Assembly (NCBI GenBank): GCA_023846275.1
Contig: CM043875.1
Coordinates: 22,386,593 to 22,450,592, forward strand
DNA: 64,000 nt
From: Vanilla planifolia
Taxonomy: Eukaryota; Streptophyta; Magnoliopsida; Asparagales; Orchidaceae
Reading direction: 5' to 3'
The notes under the pieces were generated by a model. That model saw only the letters and a program-made list of their open reading frames with translations, ran no database searches and was not told the origin of the DNA. Positions 38,901 to 51,673 of this stretch are shown here, piece after piece. Both the position numbers and the translations under genes were made by a program. The stretch's first letter is position 1; every line of letters starts with the position of its first letter.

Positions 38901-39140
38901 GCATATGAATATTGTGAAATGGTGTGTATTGCATGTTAAAACATATAAACATTATGAGATGATACACATATTGAGCATGCGGTTATTGTGAATGGGTGCA
39001 TATTTATATGATTGAACATGCAAGCATGATGCAATGAATAGCATTACATGTTGAATTTATGGACATGATATAATAAGCATTATATGTTGATCATTCAAGC
39101 ATATTATGGCATCACATTTGTGTTATATAAGTATCGTGTG
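38901..39140. repeat. About 40-bp degenerate tandem array, 6 copies
   Basis: Units built on gcatatgaatattgtgaaat and gtattgcatgtt recur roughly every 40 bp (38,901, 38,941, 38,980, 39,021, 39,059, 39,099). The copies are well diverged. Confidence 0.65.
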
Positions 39141-39489
39141 ATGTTAAGAATTTTATGTTAATTTTGTTAGATTTTGAAAAATATGTAGCATTGCATGTAA
39201 GATGTGTAAAAGAAAATAAATATATTATAAAAAAAGGGAATGCCATTAAAGGAAGCTTGAGTGGTTAATGAACCACAAAAATTATAAAATGTGGAAAATG
39301 TTTGAGCAGTTAATAAACCACTAGAAATAAAAAGTGTGTGGAAAATTTAGATGAAAAGGAAATGAAATAGGCCAATGAATTTGTGAAATGAAAATAACTT
39401 AAAAACTAAGGCAAACATACAAGTTGTTAATGTGCTTGTCATGTTTTAAAAAATAAATTGTCATAAAATGAAATAACATGAAATGGATG

Positions 39490-39790
39490 AGCCTAAAACT
39501 TTACCATCGATTAATGTGGGGAGCGTATGTCTTAAGAGAGAAGAATTATTGAGTAAGGAGTGACTTCGGTACTAGGCTTCTAATTCTCCGAGTAACATGA
39601 AAAAACAATAATAAAAATAATAGAAAACGAAATGATCTGTAACTCTTAGAATTGATTAGGGTGGAGAGTGAATGTGAAATAATATCTTGAGAGAGAAGAA
39701 TATTAAGCAAAAAATAGCTCTTGTGTTAGGCTTTTAGATGATGAGAGAAATAGAAATAAGAATTATAAAAATAAATAGATAAAAATATAA
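39490..39790. repeat. 155-bp tandem duplication
   Basis: cttaagagagaagaatta at 39,531 recurs as cttgagagagaagaatat at 39,686. Both units also share gtggggagcg or gtggagagtg, and a closing ctaggcttctaa or ttaggcttttag. Confidence 0.75.
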
Positions 39791-40340
39791 GTGAGTATAA
39801 AAGTGATTTAAAATAAAAATCATAGTAGTGCATGTGACCATCATTTGTTTCATATAAAGGTTTAGTATAAAACAGATTATAAGGTAATTATTGCATTACA
39901 TATGAATTATATACACACACTTGCACTACACGCGCACGCACGCACGCACGTGTATAATCTTCAGAATTAGCATAAAAAGATTTAAAAGGATATCATTGCA
40001 TTTTGTATTTATATGATATTTAGGATAATAAGCATTATAACGTTCCCTTCATATATATTATATGGATGTGAGCTCTGCATGGATTTGATATGCGTTGGAC
40101 TATGCAGCATATCATAGATGTGAATTGTGATGTGAAGTATAATTTAAATATGTATAATTTTCAGTTATATAATTAGATAAATAAACTTTCACATATTCTT
40201 TTATTTTTCAAGTGATGATGTCTATTTTACTATTGAATTAGTTAGTTTGTCCAATAAGTCTATGATAGTTGGCTTAGTCCATGTTTAAGTAACAAGTTTC
40301 AAGCATGTCGAGGCCACAATATAAGAGTGAGGGTAATGTA

Positions 40341-41004
40341 TAAAAAATAGCAAACAATTTTTTGGAATCATAATGACTGTAACAATTACGTAGTTACATG
40401 GATGATGAGAAATGCCAATGCTTTTATTTTTTGTATCGAGATTTTTATTAATTTTCAGTTTTGAATCGTTGTTGTTACAAGATTATTTCACTTATATTTA
40501 TGTCCATAATATATATTATGTTCTCTTATTTCGGGTCTTGGATTTATTAGATTTATGGTTTTCTCGATACCTAAGTGAATTTCTAACAATCATGGTTTTT
40601 GAGAAGTATATTATAAATTTTTGAGTTATATTTGCGTGAATATTATAAATAACTATATGGAATGTACAGGTGGTTAATGTATGAAGTAATGATGTATATG
40701 AATATGAAAAAATAGATAAAATATAAAGGAGTTTTGTTTGTTTGGATTTTGAAAATTTGAGAAAATGATATTAAATGGGTTAGGTTTAAGAAGTTAGATT
40801 GTAAACTCGTGACTGGAGGTAAAGAACACTACAATTGTCCTCCTTTTTGTTTGCTTCTGTTATTTATCTGGAGTGTTAGCCTTTGGTTTCCCAATGCTCT
40901 GTTTCTCTTTCTCAAACATTAACTGCTTGAGATGGGTATATATTGTTGCAACCGTTTTCCTTTGTGATGAATTCAGTTATATTACAGCTGCGAGTTGGTT
41001 CTCA
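40341..41004. other. Upstream flank of the TFIIIC90-like gene
   Basis: No clear TATA box or GC-rich leader directly precedes the start codon. Text at 40,830-41,000 is C/T-rich and may be the end of a 5'-leader intron. An open frame in phase with the start codon extends back to 40,873, but its extra 46 residues are hydrophobic and unlike the family N terminus. Confidence 0.35.
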
Positions 41005-41010
41005 TCAGAT
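41005..41010 (+). other. Possible splice acceptor of a 5'-UTR intron
   Basis: tctcatcag ends at 41,008, two bases before the ATG at 41,011. An acceptor this close to the start would mean that the true first exon and promoter lie upstream, in the repeat-rich region, and would explain the lack of promoter features here. Confidence 0.4.
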
Positions 41011-41139
41011 ATGGAAGCAACAGCACATGCACCATGCCGGGCTGCTACTTTAGTTGCACTGCCATCGTATCCAAACTCTGTTGCATGGTCTGAGGAGAAT
41101 TTGGTGGCTATTCCTACAGAGCATCTCATCACGATATTG
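41011..41139 (+). CDS. Exon 1 of TFIIIC90-like gene
   Basis: 43 codons from ATG. The start is chosen because the following residues (AATLVALPSYPNSVAWSEEN) match the family N terminus. It ends at ATATTG before gtgaga, phase 0. An earlier in-phase ATG at 40,873 is less likely. Confidence 0.85.
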
Positions 41140-44100
41140 GTGAGAATATCTGAATATGATCTAGAATATGTTGGTTAAATAGGCAATTATTTCATATTTC
41201 AATTTTTTTCTTTTAATTATTTTGTGGTCTTTTAGAATCCAGCTTCGCTCACAAGTGCTCGGGGACTTATAACACTTAAGCAGAATAAGCCTTTTCCTGT
41301 AGGTTTGATTGAAAGAAAAGGTAAATAGTACTTCATCTTTTTATGCATTTTAATAGTGTAGATAGGGGCATACAGAAGTTTACATTTGCTTAATGACTGT
41401 CTGGTCATGTCTCCATGGTACATTTGCTTGATGACTAGGATGCATTTCTCAGGAAAGTGCAACATCTTTAATTTAATGCCTTATAAAGAGCTAATAGAAA
41501 TACTTGATGGTCCTTTTAAGTGTTCCCCTTCGAGATTGGACTCTATTTCCACTCATACCAGTTATTTGAGAGGTAAATGTGAGTTTTGTTTATTCTTGTT
41601 GGTCATGTTACCTTTACTAGGAATTAGGATTGGTACCAATTTTTGTTTCAATGGAAGGAGATATCCAAATGTTTTTAAGGCTTGTCCATTGCATTACAAT
41701 GCTCACAACATAAAATTACTCATTGGATTGTATGGTAGTGCTATCACACAATATGACTTATTTATGGGCAACATGCCAAAGTGAGTGTTATAATCACTCA
41801 TTACATGGTACGGTGTTGATATGGCATGATTTAACATTGATGGGAAACATGCTAGAGTTAGGGGTTGAAGGACTTATCTTTAGAATGGATAAGATGGATC
41901 GTGTTTGATATTTAAGTGAAATGTTGCTTATGAATGGCATTATATTGTGTCTCGAAGAGCTCTTAGTGAGTTTTTTTTTCCTTTTTTGATTTCCTTCTTT
42001 TAGTTATTTGTTCAAGGGTTTGAGTAATACAGTTTAAAGAACAAGGTGTACAAAGTCTTAATCATATTTTGTTGCCAATAATGCATCTATGATCACCCCA
42101 CATCAAGGATCTTATGATCATTTGAGTTATAAACATTTAATCTCCTTGGAGTGCATTTGATAGGATGTGTAATATTGCAACATCATTGTTCTACTTTTTT
42201 TTGTGTAGTTTATTTTCAAGTTTTCATGATTTATGTAGAATTTTGTGCTTTTGCACATTTTTGCCCAAAAACTTTGGTGTTTTTGATCGAAAATCACATT
42301 TCTTGATGTTCATTTTTGGAAACTTTATGCTAATGACTATCTAATACCACCTTAAGGAGAATTTGCAAGTTGTTCTCCTTTTTTTTGCGTGTAGTTTATT
42401 TTCAAGTTTTCATGATTTATGTAGAATTTTGTGCTTTTGCACATTTTTGCCCAAAAACTTTGGTGTTTTTGATCGAAAATCACATTTCTTGATGTTCATT
42501 TTTGGAAACTTTATGCTAATGACTATCTAATACCACCTTAAGGAGAATTCGCATCTGGTCACTGCATCCTAGTTATGGCCTCCTTTGTTGGGTGCTAAGA
42601 AAGCACACTAAGAGGGGGGGGGGGGGGGGGGGTGGGGAGTGTGAATTGGAGTTCCAAGATTTAAAATAGTTCTTTTGGCAAACTAAAGAATGAATAAAGC
42701 CTTTAAAACTTCGTTATAATACCACACCTCTTGTAGATTTCTTTTTAGTTTTTGTAAGAATTTCAAGTGAAGTTACTTCCTAGTTTGCAATAAAGTAATC
42801 AAATATACTAAAATAAAAGGCAAGATAACCATATGCAAATGAGACTATTTTTATGTGGTTCAGGTTAACCTCAAACGTTCGTCTATCCCCAAGTAGCTTG
42901 CTTGAGCACCATTATCCAAATCACTTATTTGTCGCAACTGGGTGGAGTGAATTGGTGTTCCAAGATTTAAAATAGTTCTTTTGGCAAATTAAATAATTAA
43001 TAAAGCTTTTAAAACTTTGTTATAAAACGACACCCTTTGTAGATTTTTTTTTTAGTTTTTGTAAGAATTTCAAGTTTACTTTCAAATTTGCTATAAAGTA
43101 ATCAAATATATTAAAATAAAAGCCAAGATGACCAAATGCAAATGAGACAATATTTTTTGGTGGTTTGGCTTAATCTCAAGCATACCTCTACCCCCAAGTG
43201 GCTTAATTGAGTACCGCTATCCAAATCACTTATTCATTGCAATCGGGTGGAGAAACCCAATTACAAATCGAGGTTATTTATGGATCAACAACAACCTAAA
43301 CAATCCACACACAATACATGGGGATAGGACTAATCACTCTACATATCCACGACTTATAGTTGAGTTAAGAGAACCAAAATAAGACTCAACAAGAACAAAT
43401 ATAAAGCACACGGCTCAACCAAATGTGAACCAGATATAGAAATGTAAATGCAGTAAATCTACAGATTATCAAACTTGTAATACCATGAATTTGAGAGTTT
43501 TTAGTGCATAAGGATGGGTAATTATTCCCATTGAATGCTTTCTTTTTTCTATTAACCTCAGAAGATATTCGATGATACCATGAATTTGAGAGCTTTTGGT
43601 GGATAAGAATGGGTAATTATTCCCAATGAATGCTTTCTTTTTTCTATTAATCTCAGAAGATATTCGGTGAGACTTTTCTCTTCAATAGGAGACTCACATA
43701 GTATCAATTTAGATTACTGATTTAGTATATTATTCTTTCAATCAGTAGTAATTCCTTATGCAGTTTTTTTCATGCTCATTTGTTTTATAGCTTTTTAATC
43801 TCTATATATACCACAATGTTTTAAAACATTAATAGAAACTCCAACGGCTTATATAACAACTATTTTTATAGAAGTTTGAATTAGTCGTTAAGTACTTTTG
43901 TACCCGTTAGAACAATTCGGAGCATGTATCACACTATCATAATGTCACACAATTAATTATTTGCACTTTTCATTATAATATCAACGTACCATACAAAAGT
44001 TTTGATTTTTCTTTTACTTTTTATGAATAAGTATTCTTATATGATGGTACTATTCGTTAGAATATTAGCATATTGTATGCAAGTTTTGGGATAGTGTGAT

Positions 44101-47100
44101 TATATTGATAGTCTTATGTGTACTGAACCAATCGTAATAGCTTTATAATATTCTCTTATTTTATCACTTAATTTTTTATTAAATTTTCCTTGTTGAAATT
44201 CTATTGCCCTATAAATAAAATTATACCGTGCAGAAATTCTTGAGATTTGTATGTCAAATAGATCATACTTTCTCTATTGAGACTTGGAACCATTCAATTC
44301 ATTATATACTACCTCTTTGAGTAAATCGTACCATTTGATCCACAAATTATATCGTTTGACTGTCACATAGAACCAATGAAATTCAAAAAAAAAGTCTGAT
44401 TTTTCTTTCATCGAATTTACACAAGCTTAATTGTAACGTTCAAATTTAATTTCATAATGTATGATTAGCATAATTTTTTAATCCTCTTAGATCTAAACTT
44501 CAATTTAGATCTTATAGAATTGTGCACTAGAGTTTAATAGACTCTTTTTAGAAATGTGAGATTATAATAATTTGAATATGATTTTTTATGTGTTGTGTAA
44601 GTGGTTGAAGTGAAATAAAGCTCTTATAAATAGTAGCCTGAGATGTTAACCATCTAAACTTGAAAGCAAATGTTTTCATCTTCTCTTCGCATTAGTTGTT
44701 AGATGTCATCATGCACAAGATTGTTTTAAGCTCTTATCACCCAACCATGACTAGAACACAATTTCATCTACTTATCTTTTTTGTCAATTTTGAGCTCACA
44801 AGATAGACAAGTTTAATTACAAGAATAACACTTAAATGGTTTGTCATCATCAAACATCGTAAATGTCACTAAACTTATATAATAAAATCGAGTGAAAAGC
44901 CTTAGGGCTCACTGGGTTCAACATCCCATTTAGGATTTTTCCTTATCAATGTCTAGTAAGGCTTGGTATGGTTATGGTAGCATGGTCCATCTTATCTTTA
45001 ACTTTCTAGATATTTATTTGCTTTTATTCTTTTGTTATTTATGCATCTCATTGTCAATATGGCTAGTTTCAAATTGTTTAGTGCATTGCATTTGCCTTAG
45101 TCCATGCATTGTCACACATCATTTAGACAATTTGCAAACCATTTTCAGTTTAAATGTATGCCCACTTGTCATGACACATTTGTTGGTTATATTCAAAGAG
45201 TATTTGGGTTGAATTTTTAAAATTAGTGGGGTTGTGTTTTTTGACACGTCCAACTTGTGCTCCATGTAATCTCGATTTTGTTTTTTTTTTCATCGTGTAA
45301 ATTTGGGTCTCTCTTGAATTTACATTTTCATGTGATAATTTTGTCTATTGTCTAGGTTGTTATCTTTATTCTTAGTGCATATTTGTAACAATTGTTTTAA
45401 TATTTTCTTATTTTTTAACATCTATGATGTAGGATGGCATAAAAATTGAGTTGTTTAAATTGTGTTACTTATGCCTAGTTTGCATTTAGGGTTGTGAAAG
45501 TATGGTTCAATTATACAAAAATACCCACAATTAAATTGTAGTTTTTATGTAGGTTTTCAAAATTCAACCTTTCTCTATTAGATTATGCAATCTTTCCTTG
45601 TATTCAACTAGATCAAATTAATTCAACATAGACAAGAAAACATCTTGAAAAGTCAGTAATTTCACTTCCAGAATTTCATTGGTTTCAATTTTCTTAGATT
45701 TCAAATTACTTGCAAACAAATTTGAGAGTCGCATTAGAGTGTAGTATTCATGTGAATGAGATTTAAAACCATGTAGAACACAATGAGAACTATGTAGAGG
45801 AAATATGGTGGAGAGATGTCCGGACAAATCCAACTTTGATATCAAACAACATTTGAGTGATGTTTGGATACATCTGGCTTTGATATCATATAGTAATGGA
45901 TTGTTAAGAAAAATGTGGCTTTGATACTACAATGTTGATTGAACGGTAGTATACAAATAGAAAATCTGTTGTGTTTCATGCTTGGCCACTTGAAAAGGTA
46001 GCTAGCTGTGGATACTAGCAATGGGAATGCACAAGAAATGGCTTTGACGGTTAGAGGAGATTTGTGTTTCACTCTGGTAGACTTGGCAATTAGATTGAGT
46101 TTTGATAGGAAATCAAGCTTTGCATTGAGGTGGATAAAATTATGACCTAGATGGTTTAACGACGTGCATGTGTGCATAAGAGGTTTTCTCAACAAAGACA
46201 TTTGTTGACATTCGTTGATATTCATCTGAACTGGATTGTGATTTGGATTTATCTTGCTTTAATTGTCAGATCCACCTCCAACCTCTTTGGCCGCTACCAT
46301 TCCAACTTGTCAGATGCTCTCAACTTTGTTAATTCCATAGCACGGTTTAAATTGGGTATAAGAAGAAAACCTTAATGAAAATGAGAAGATCAAATTATCA
46401 CTCATTCTATAAAACTAATAATCATAAAAAAAGACTAAAATGAACAAATGTGCATAAACAATAAAAAATGTCCTTGGGTCTTTTCAAACATTATTTGGAG
46501 GTATTTTCTTTATGCATTTAATTTTATTAGGCTTCAAATTGGTTTTGGATCAACTTCTAAGAGTTTTACTTGCAATCATCCTTTGGATGCAACATGTTCT
46601 ACATTAAAATTGCATATAATGAAATCATGAAAAAAGAAACAAGACGAAGAAACCCTTGCGAACAAGCATGATTAAATTTTTGGAGATGTCCTATGAGCAA
46701 ATCAGCTTCCCAATTAGGATTTTACTTAAACAATGGCTATAATAATTGCAAATCATCAAACGGCCTAGGAGAATTTATTATAGAAGTATATTTATAGAAT
46801 CTCTATGAAAAAGATTGAAAATAATCATAATATTGACTTATTAAAAGGTGCACATCATAGGATAAACCGTTTGTTAGGTCAGGTGATCAAAACAAGATAT
46901 TTTCCTTTTCTTAGTTTCTTCCATTTGTTTAAGGTAATTAGACATCCGATAGGTGTTGGACATCCAGTTAGTTATAAATGGCCTTTCGATCTTGAAGTGA
47001 TCAAACACTCCTACAACTCTTCTTAGTCCCATCGTTTGATCCCCAAGATCTGTAGTTTGATGGAGTGATCAGATGTCTAATCTTTCTACACATTTCAGAA

Positions 47101-50100
47101 AATCTCAACTTCCATATCCACCCACAACGTGACTCAATCATCAATGTAAAACCCTTTCAACAACTTCCTTAGTTATTATAACCTTACAAATGTGTCCAAC
47201 ATCAAGTGAGTGTAAAATAATGACTAAAAATATATAAACAATAACAATAGAAGATGGAGCAGAACTAATCCTTAAGCCATACCTCAATAATCTGGATGAT
47301 TGAACTATCGAAGAGCATATCCATGTCCCATTGCCTCTCCATTTTTGGGTATTATTAGCATCTCTCAACTCATTGTCTTCATCTTTTTATATATTTCTTG
47401 TCGTATGTTTCTTAGCAAAAGTATTTTAATCATGCTTTAGATTTTCCTATGTAGGTGTGGTACTAGGAATATTGGGTTGAATTTTGGTGGAACATGCATA
47501 TTCACAACATACATGGATCTTAACACCATTCATAAGGGTCTTAACTCCATTCATTGTAAAGTATGATGTTGTATGATATGTTTTTACTCATGATAAGTAT
47601 CCAAAGTGAGGCTTGTGATTTGATATGAAATTTTTTTCTTGTGAAAGGTTTGTGTTGCTTTCTTAATATGGCAGAAATAAGCCTTGCCCACTTCTTGATA
47701 AAAGATTCCAAGAGGGAGGGGCTTGAAGCTCTTTCGTATTTTGTTGCAGATGCACCCATCATTTTGCCACATCAATGCTTGCCCAACCTTGTGTGCTTTA
47801 CTCTGGTAGGGGTATATATAGTGTTCTGTTTCCTTTTTTGTCCTATGGTCCTATATCTTTAGTCCCCACCACATGGTTAGCTGAATTTTATTCTTGTGAA
47901 ATTATCTAATGTGATTGTTACTGATGTGCCTTTGCTTTGATTTGTTTTGATTTTCTCAAAATGATTGTTACCTAGTCTATGATAGCTTTCTGAACATCGA
48001 TGCCTCCCTTTCTTGAGTTTTTTTTGTTCGAATTTGTTTTGCAGTACTTCATTTGTTTTCTATTTTTTTGCTAGACTAAATGTATCTTTGTCAAATTAGA
48101 TGTTCCTTGCTGACAAAATTTAAGGCACATTTGACCTGCTGTGATTCACTTCAATTTTGCCTAATCTATTATATGTTTAGTGGCTATCAATGATCCCCTT
48201 TTCTTGAATTTTTATTTTAGGACTGGTTTATCCAGTACTTGTTTTTGCTGATTTCCATCTGATTGTTGTTGTGATATTTGCAGATGACTTGAGCTTAGTT
48301 TCCTTAGCTGTCCATTGATGACAAAAGTCAAGCCACATTAGGTCAAAGTGATGATATTGTATACATTGTCCCTTGTTGTGTCAAAGTTTCTTTAGTATTT
48401 AAATCTCATGTGTCATTAACATTTACAGTATGACCTCAAACTACTTTGTCCTTTTATATGGATTTGGTTAAATACTTTTTTATAGGTCATATTATGTCAG
48501 CTTGGATTTGGTAAAGAATTTCCAATTAAAAAGCTAAATGGCTGTCAAATAAATTGTAGAAGTATTTTTTTGCTTTTGTTGAATGGCTAAAATGCATTCT
48601 TACGAAGTTGATAGATCTTGGTCACCTCTAGGATTTGCGCCAAGCTCAGGGTAGGTAATTCCTTTGATTTTAGGAATCATTTTGCCCCTATTTAATTTTT
48701 TTTATCATGTTAAAGCTGTGATATTTGCAGACTTAGTCTACCTAGGTGTCCATTCATGCCAAAAGGCATATTTGGCCGAAGTGATGATATTTTGATTTAT
48801 TGGCCGTTGTGACAAATTTTTATTTAATGGTTAAACTTCATTTTATTGCTTTGCCTTTATGCAATGACACCAAAATAAAATACTTGTGTGGTTGGATATT
48901 ATGTATCAATCATATTATGTTGCTTTGGATTTGAAAAAGATCTTCAATTTACACTAATAGCTATCGGATAAATTGTACAAGCTTGTTTTACTTCTATGAA
49001 AATGTTAGAAGACGTTCTCACAATGTCAGTATCTTGGCGTCCTTTGCCACTATTTGTTTTTAGAGCTCTTAATTGCTTTGCAGATCTACTTTCTCCTTGC
49101 TTACAACCTACTTGTTTATCAAGGGATGCACGTCCATGTGCTCGTTCAATCTCATGGTCTCCTCTAGGAATTGCGCCAAACTCAGGGTACGTAATTCCTT
49201 TGATCTTATGTTATTTTTATTACTTGTATACTTTTTGATAAATGAACATTTCAAAGTACAGTAGTTTTTTTTTTATTTATATTAGGCTCTGTATGGTTAA
49301 GCTTACATAAAGTTTTGCTTATTTTGACATTGTGCAACTGCAGATGCCTACTTGCTGTTTGTACCACTGACGGTTATGTGACACTATATCGAGCACCGAT
49401 TTCTGAGTATTGCTCCGAATGGATTAAGGTATGTCACAGCATGAAGCAATTGTTGCAGATTTAATACCTGTTGTTACCCTGTCATTGAATTACCAATCAA
49501 ACGCTAGAATAAGGTCTCTTTTCTTACAAGTATGCATATGTACTGGATTACCTGCAATATTTCCACTTAATTTTTCCTTTTTGGTTTTGGAGCTAAAAGC
49601 AACAAATACTAGCTAGGCATGGTTTTCATGGTAGAAATATGTATGCTTTATTCTCTTTTTGATTTAAATGTTTTGGTTATGTCCTAAAGTAGTGGTAGTA
49701 TACTGGTGCTCGCCTAAGGTTGTTTAAAAAACTATTTTATAAAAGGCACAAACTCTTTCCATGGAAGAGTTTTTTCATCTTTGTATAGAAAACTAAAGGA
49801 GGGCATGAGTAAACATAGTGTCTATTTTGTTCACTCAAATAAATTGGGTAATAAAAACTTGTTGGTTCCATCCATGTTGGCATGTTTAAAATTGACAAAG
49901 ATGACTAAACTTGTGCATTGCATCACAGAACTATGTTTGAAATGTTTGATACCATTTGAGTGATTTCATGTTTATTTTGTTGTACATGCTTATACATTAA
50001 AATATGTTCCATTTTTCACTAATAATATCCTTGTCAATTGTATTTAAAGAACCTATCTGACCAAACCCACCCTATTCCTCCCCTCTACCATGCGGTTTTC

Positions 50101-51632
50101 CCACTGCCTTCCTCATTTGTCATGTTGATGGTCTTGGTGATTGCTTAATTCACTCTTCTCTCAAGTCTAGACACTGATCATTGCTACCAAGTTTTGTTTG
50201 TTATCATCTTTTATTCAAAAGTTTTTTTTGTTTTGCTCTTTTCTCTTTATGATCTCATTATTAGAATTATTTCCTTCATTATATTGAAATCTTGTTTATG
50301 ACATTTTTGGTCATTTAGTTAGGATTATCACCATTCCTTGGATTTTTTCATAAACATAAGTTCTTTGTCTTGTCTTGATGAACGAGGCATTTTTCTTTGA
50401 TAAGTATGCTAGGAGTTGTAATCTCTTTGTCAAGTTATGTTATTCTTGTTGGCAATCAATATCAGGGCAGTTTATCCTGCAGTAGGCTATCAATTTAAAA
50501 TGCTAGGGTAGTGAGTGGTAAGAGAATTATCATAGTGAACATTGGGTAAATAAAAATCTAATAGTTTATTAAACAAGGATAGTTTTGGGATATTATCTGC
50601 ACAGGTGTTTACATTCAAATCAATGAGAAAAAGTATTAATTTTGATGGTACATGTTGTGAGAACTTATTTACACTAGAAACTATATATTTATTTTCTATG
50701 CTTGATCAAAGAGACTTATTTATAATTTACCCTTTTATAAGTAGAGCTAAAATATTTAAAAAATGATATAGAACTAGCATTTTTTGTCAATTTGGGTTTG
50801 TGTTATTCATTTATCTCCTTTGAGAGGCAACGCACCTTGTTGTGACTCCCTTTCGAGGGATGTATCTCTCTCTGTTACTCTTTTGATACCTTTAGTCTTC
50901 TTCGCTATGGTGAAAGAGAGCAATAAAAGGGGAATGGCTACTAACAGCTGTCACGTGATTTTGGATTTACTTTGGATCACTCCAAAGCCTTGACATAGGT
51001 GATTGAAGAAGGCATCAAAATTTGGGATCCCAAGGCCATGTTGTGTTGGGGGCATTTTGGTTGTGGAATACTCCACAAGGTTGGATCGTCCTCATCAAAA
51101 TCCTGAAGGGAGAAGGCCATTGCTTGATGATGGGCTCTCCTAGATCCCCTAAGGACCATGCTTTTAGTGAGGCTACAAAAGTGAAGTGCTCATGCACCTT
51201 TGTGAATGAAGCCATTGGTTCTTTCAAAGTATTATGTTGTTTGCACGATGAATCTGGAAGGTAAGGTGAGAGGGTAGTTACTCCTATTCTAATTTGTAAA
51301 GGAGAATGTGTAACTTTTGTGATGCGATTGTATATTGTGGGTTTTCTTGGAGGAAAAAAGGGAGGTTTTAGGAGTTATGTGGTAGAAGATAAGGGGGTAT
51401 TGGACATTGGGGTAGAGTTGAGTGATTGGTGATTGTGCTTTTGGCGAAGGACAGCTCAAGACTTGATGTTTAGATGGATTTGGATAAAGATGTTGCTGCA
51501 AAGATGGGGATGATGTCCAAGATGAAGAGGATGAGGACATTTCTTGAGAATGACAACTTCAATGGTTGCAGTGGTGTGATGATAGTCTTTAGCTAATGGT
51601 GGAGTTGCTGCTAGTGATGGTGTAATATCCAG

Positions 51633-51673
<41 letters not shown>

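Larger units (their letters stand above)
36751..40340 (+). mobile_element. LTR-like element C carrying a gene fragment
   Basis: It starts tgtaatgtaaaat and shares with element B the series aataaaatatt, aaataaatatatt, gataaaatttgtcga, ttttgtctcgatc, then with element A gaaattattataaat and ttaaataag. A GC-rich leader follows (36,980-37,130). Downstream are a subtilase fragment, a purine-rich tract, a 40-bp array and a 155-bp duplication, all annotated separately. The right end is not identified; 40,340 is a guess based on length and loss of repeat character. Confidence 0.4.
42585..43475. mobile_element. Copia-like non-coding repeat element in intron 2
   Basis: It starts with gggtgctaagaaagcacac, a G-run and gtgtgaattgg. 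This phrase type (G-run, gtgaattg) also occurs beside the copia primer-binding site near 1220. Later text on paired accessory phrases (ccccaagt(a/g)gctt, cacttatt, gggtggagaaaccc) is typical of non-coding parts of copia-related elements. It includes a 307-bp internal duplication. No gag or pol is present, and the boundaries are approximate. Confidence 0.35.
48250..49205 (+). repeat. Tandem duplication carrying the end of exon 3
   Basis: The intron segment starting gtgatatttgcag at 48,271 recurs at 48,718; shared text includes gtccattgatg or gtccattcatg, gtgatgatattttg and catattatgt. At the downstream end, the real exon 3 text tcctctaggaattgcgccaa, actcagg/gtacgtaattcctttgat at 49,186 is matched by cacctctaggatttgcgcca, agctcagg/gtaggtaattcctttgat at 48,649. 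The offset grows from 447 to 537 bp, so the upstream copy lost about 90 bp, including the start of the exon. Confidence 0.85.

Noticed and set aside
36746-40950. Target-site duplication gagat for element C, matched at about 40,927
   Set aside because: The sequence before the right-hand gagat does not end in CA and shows no LTR terminus.
41386-41784. 132-residue frame just after exon 2
   Set aside because: It is in intron 2, does not continue the protein, and matches no part of the TFIIIC90 family.
45842-46225. 127-residue minus-strand frame in intron 2
   Set aside because: No recognised domain; it adjoins copia primer-site-like phrases, so it is probably element remains.
47641-47862. Possible extra exon between exons 2 and 3 (acceptor-like ttgttgcag at about 47,750)
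   Set aside because: Exon 2 joins exon 3 in frame and matches the family without it, and the frame has no family similarity.
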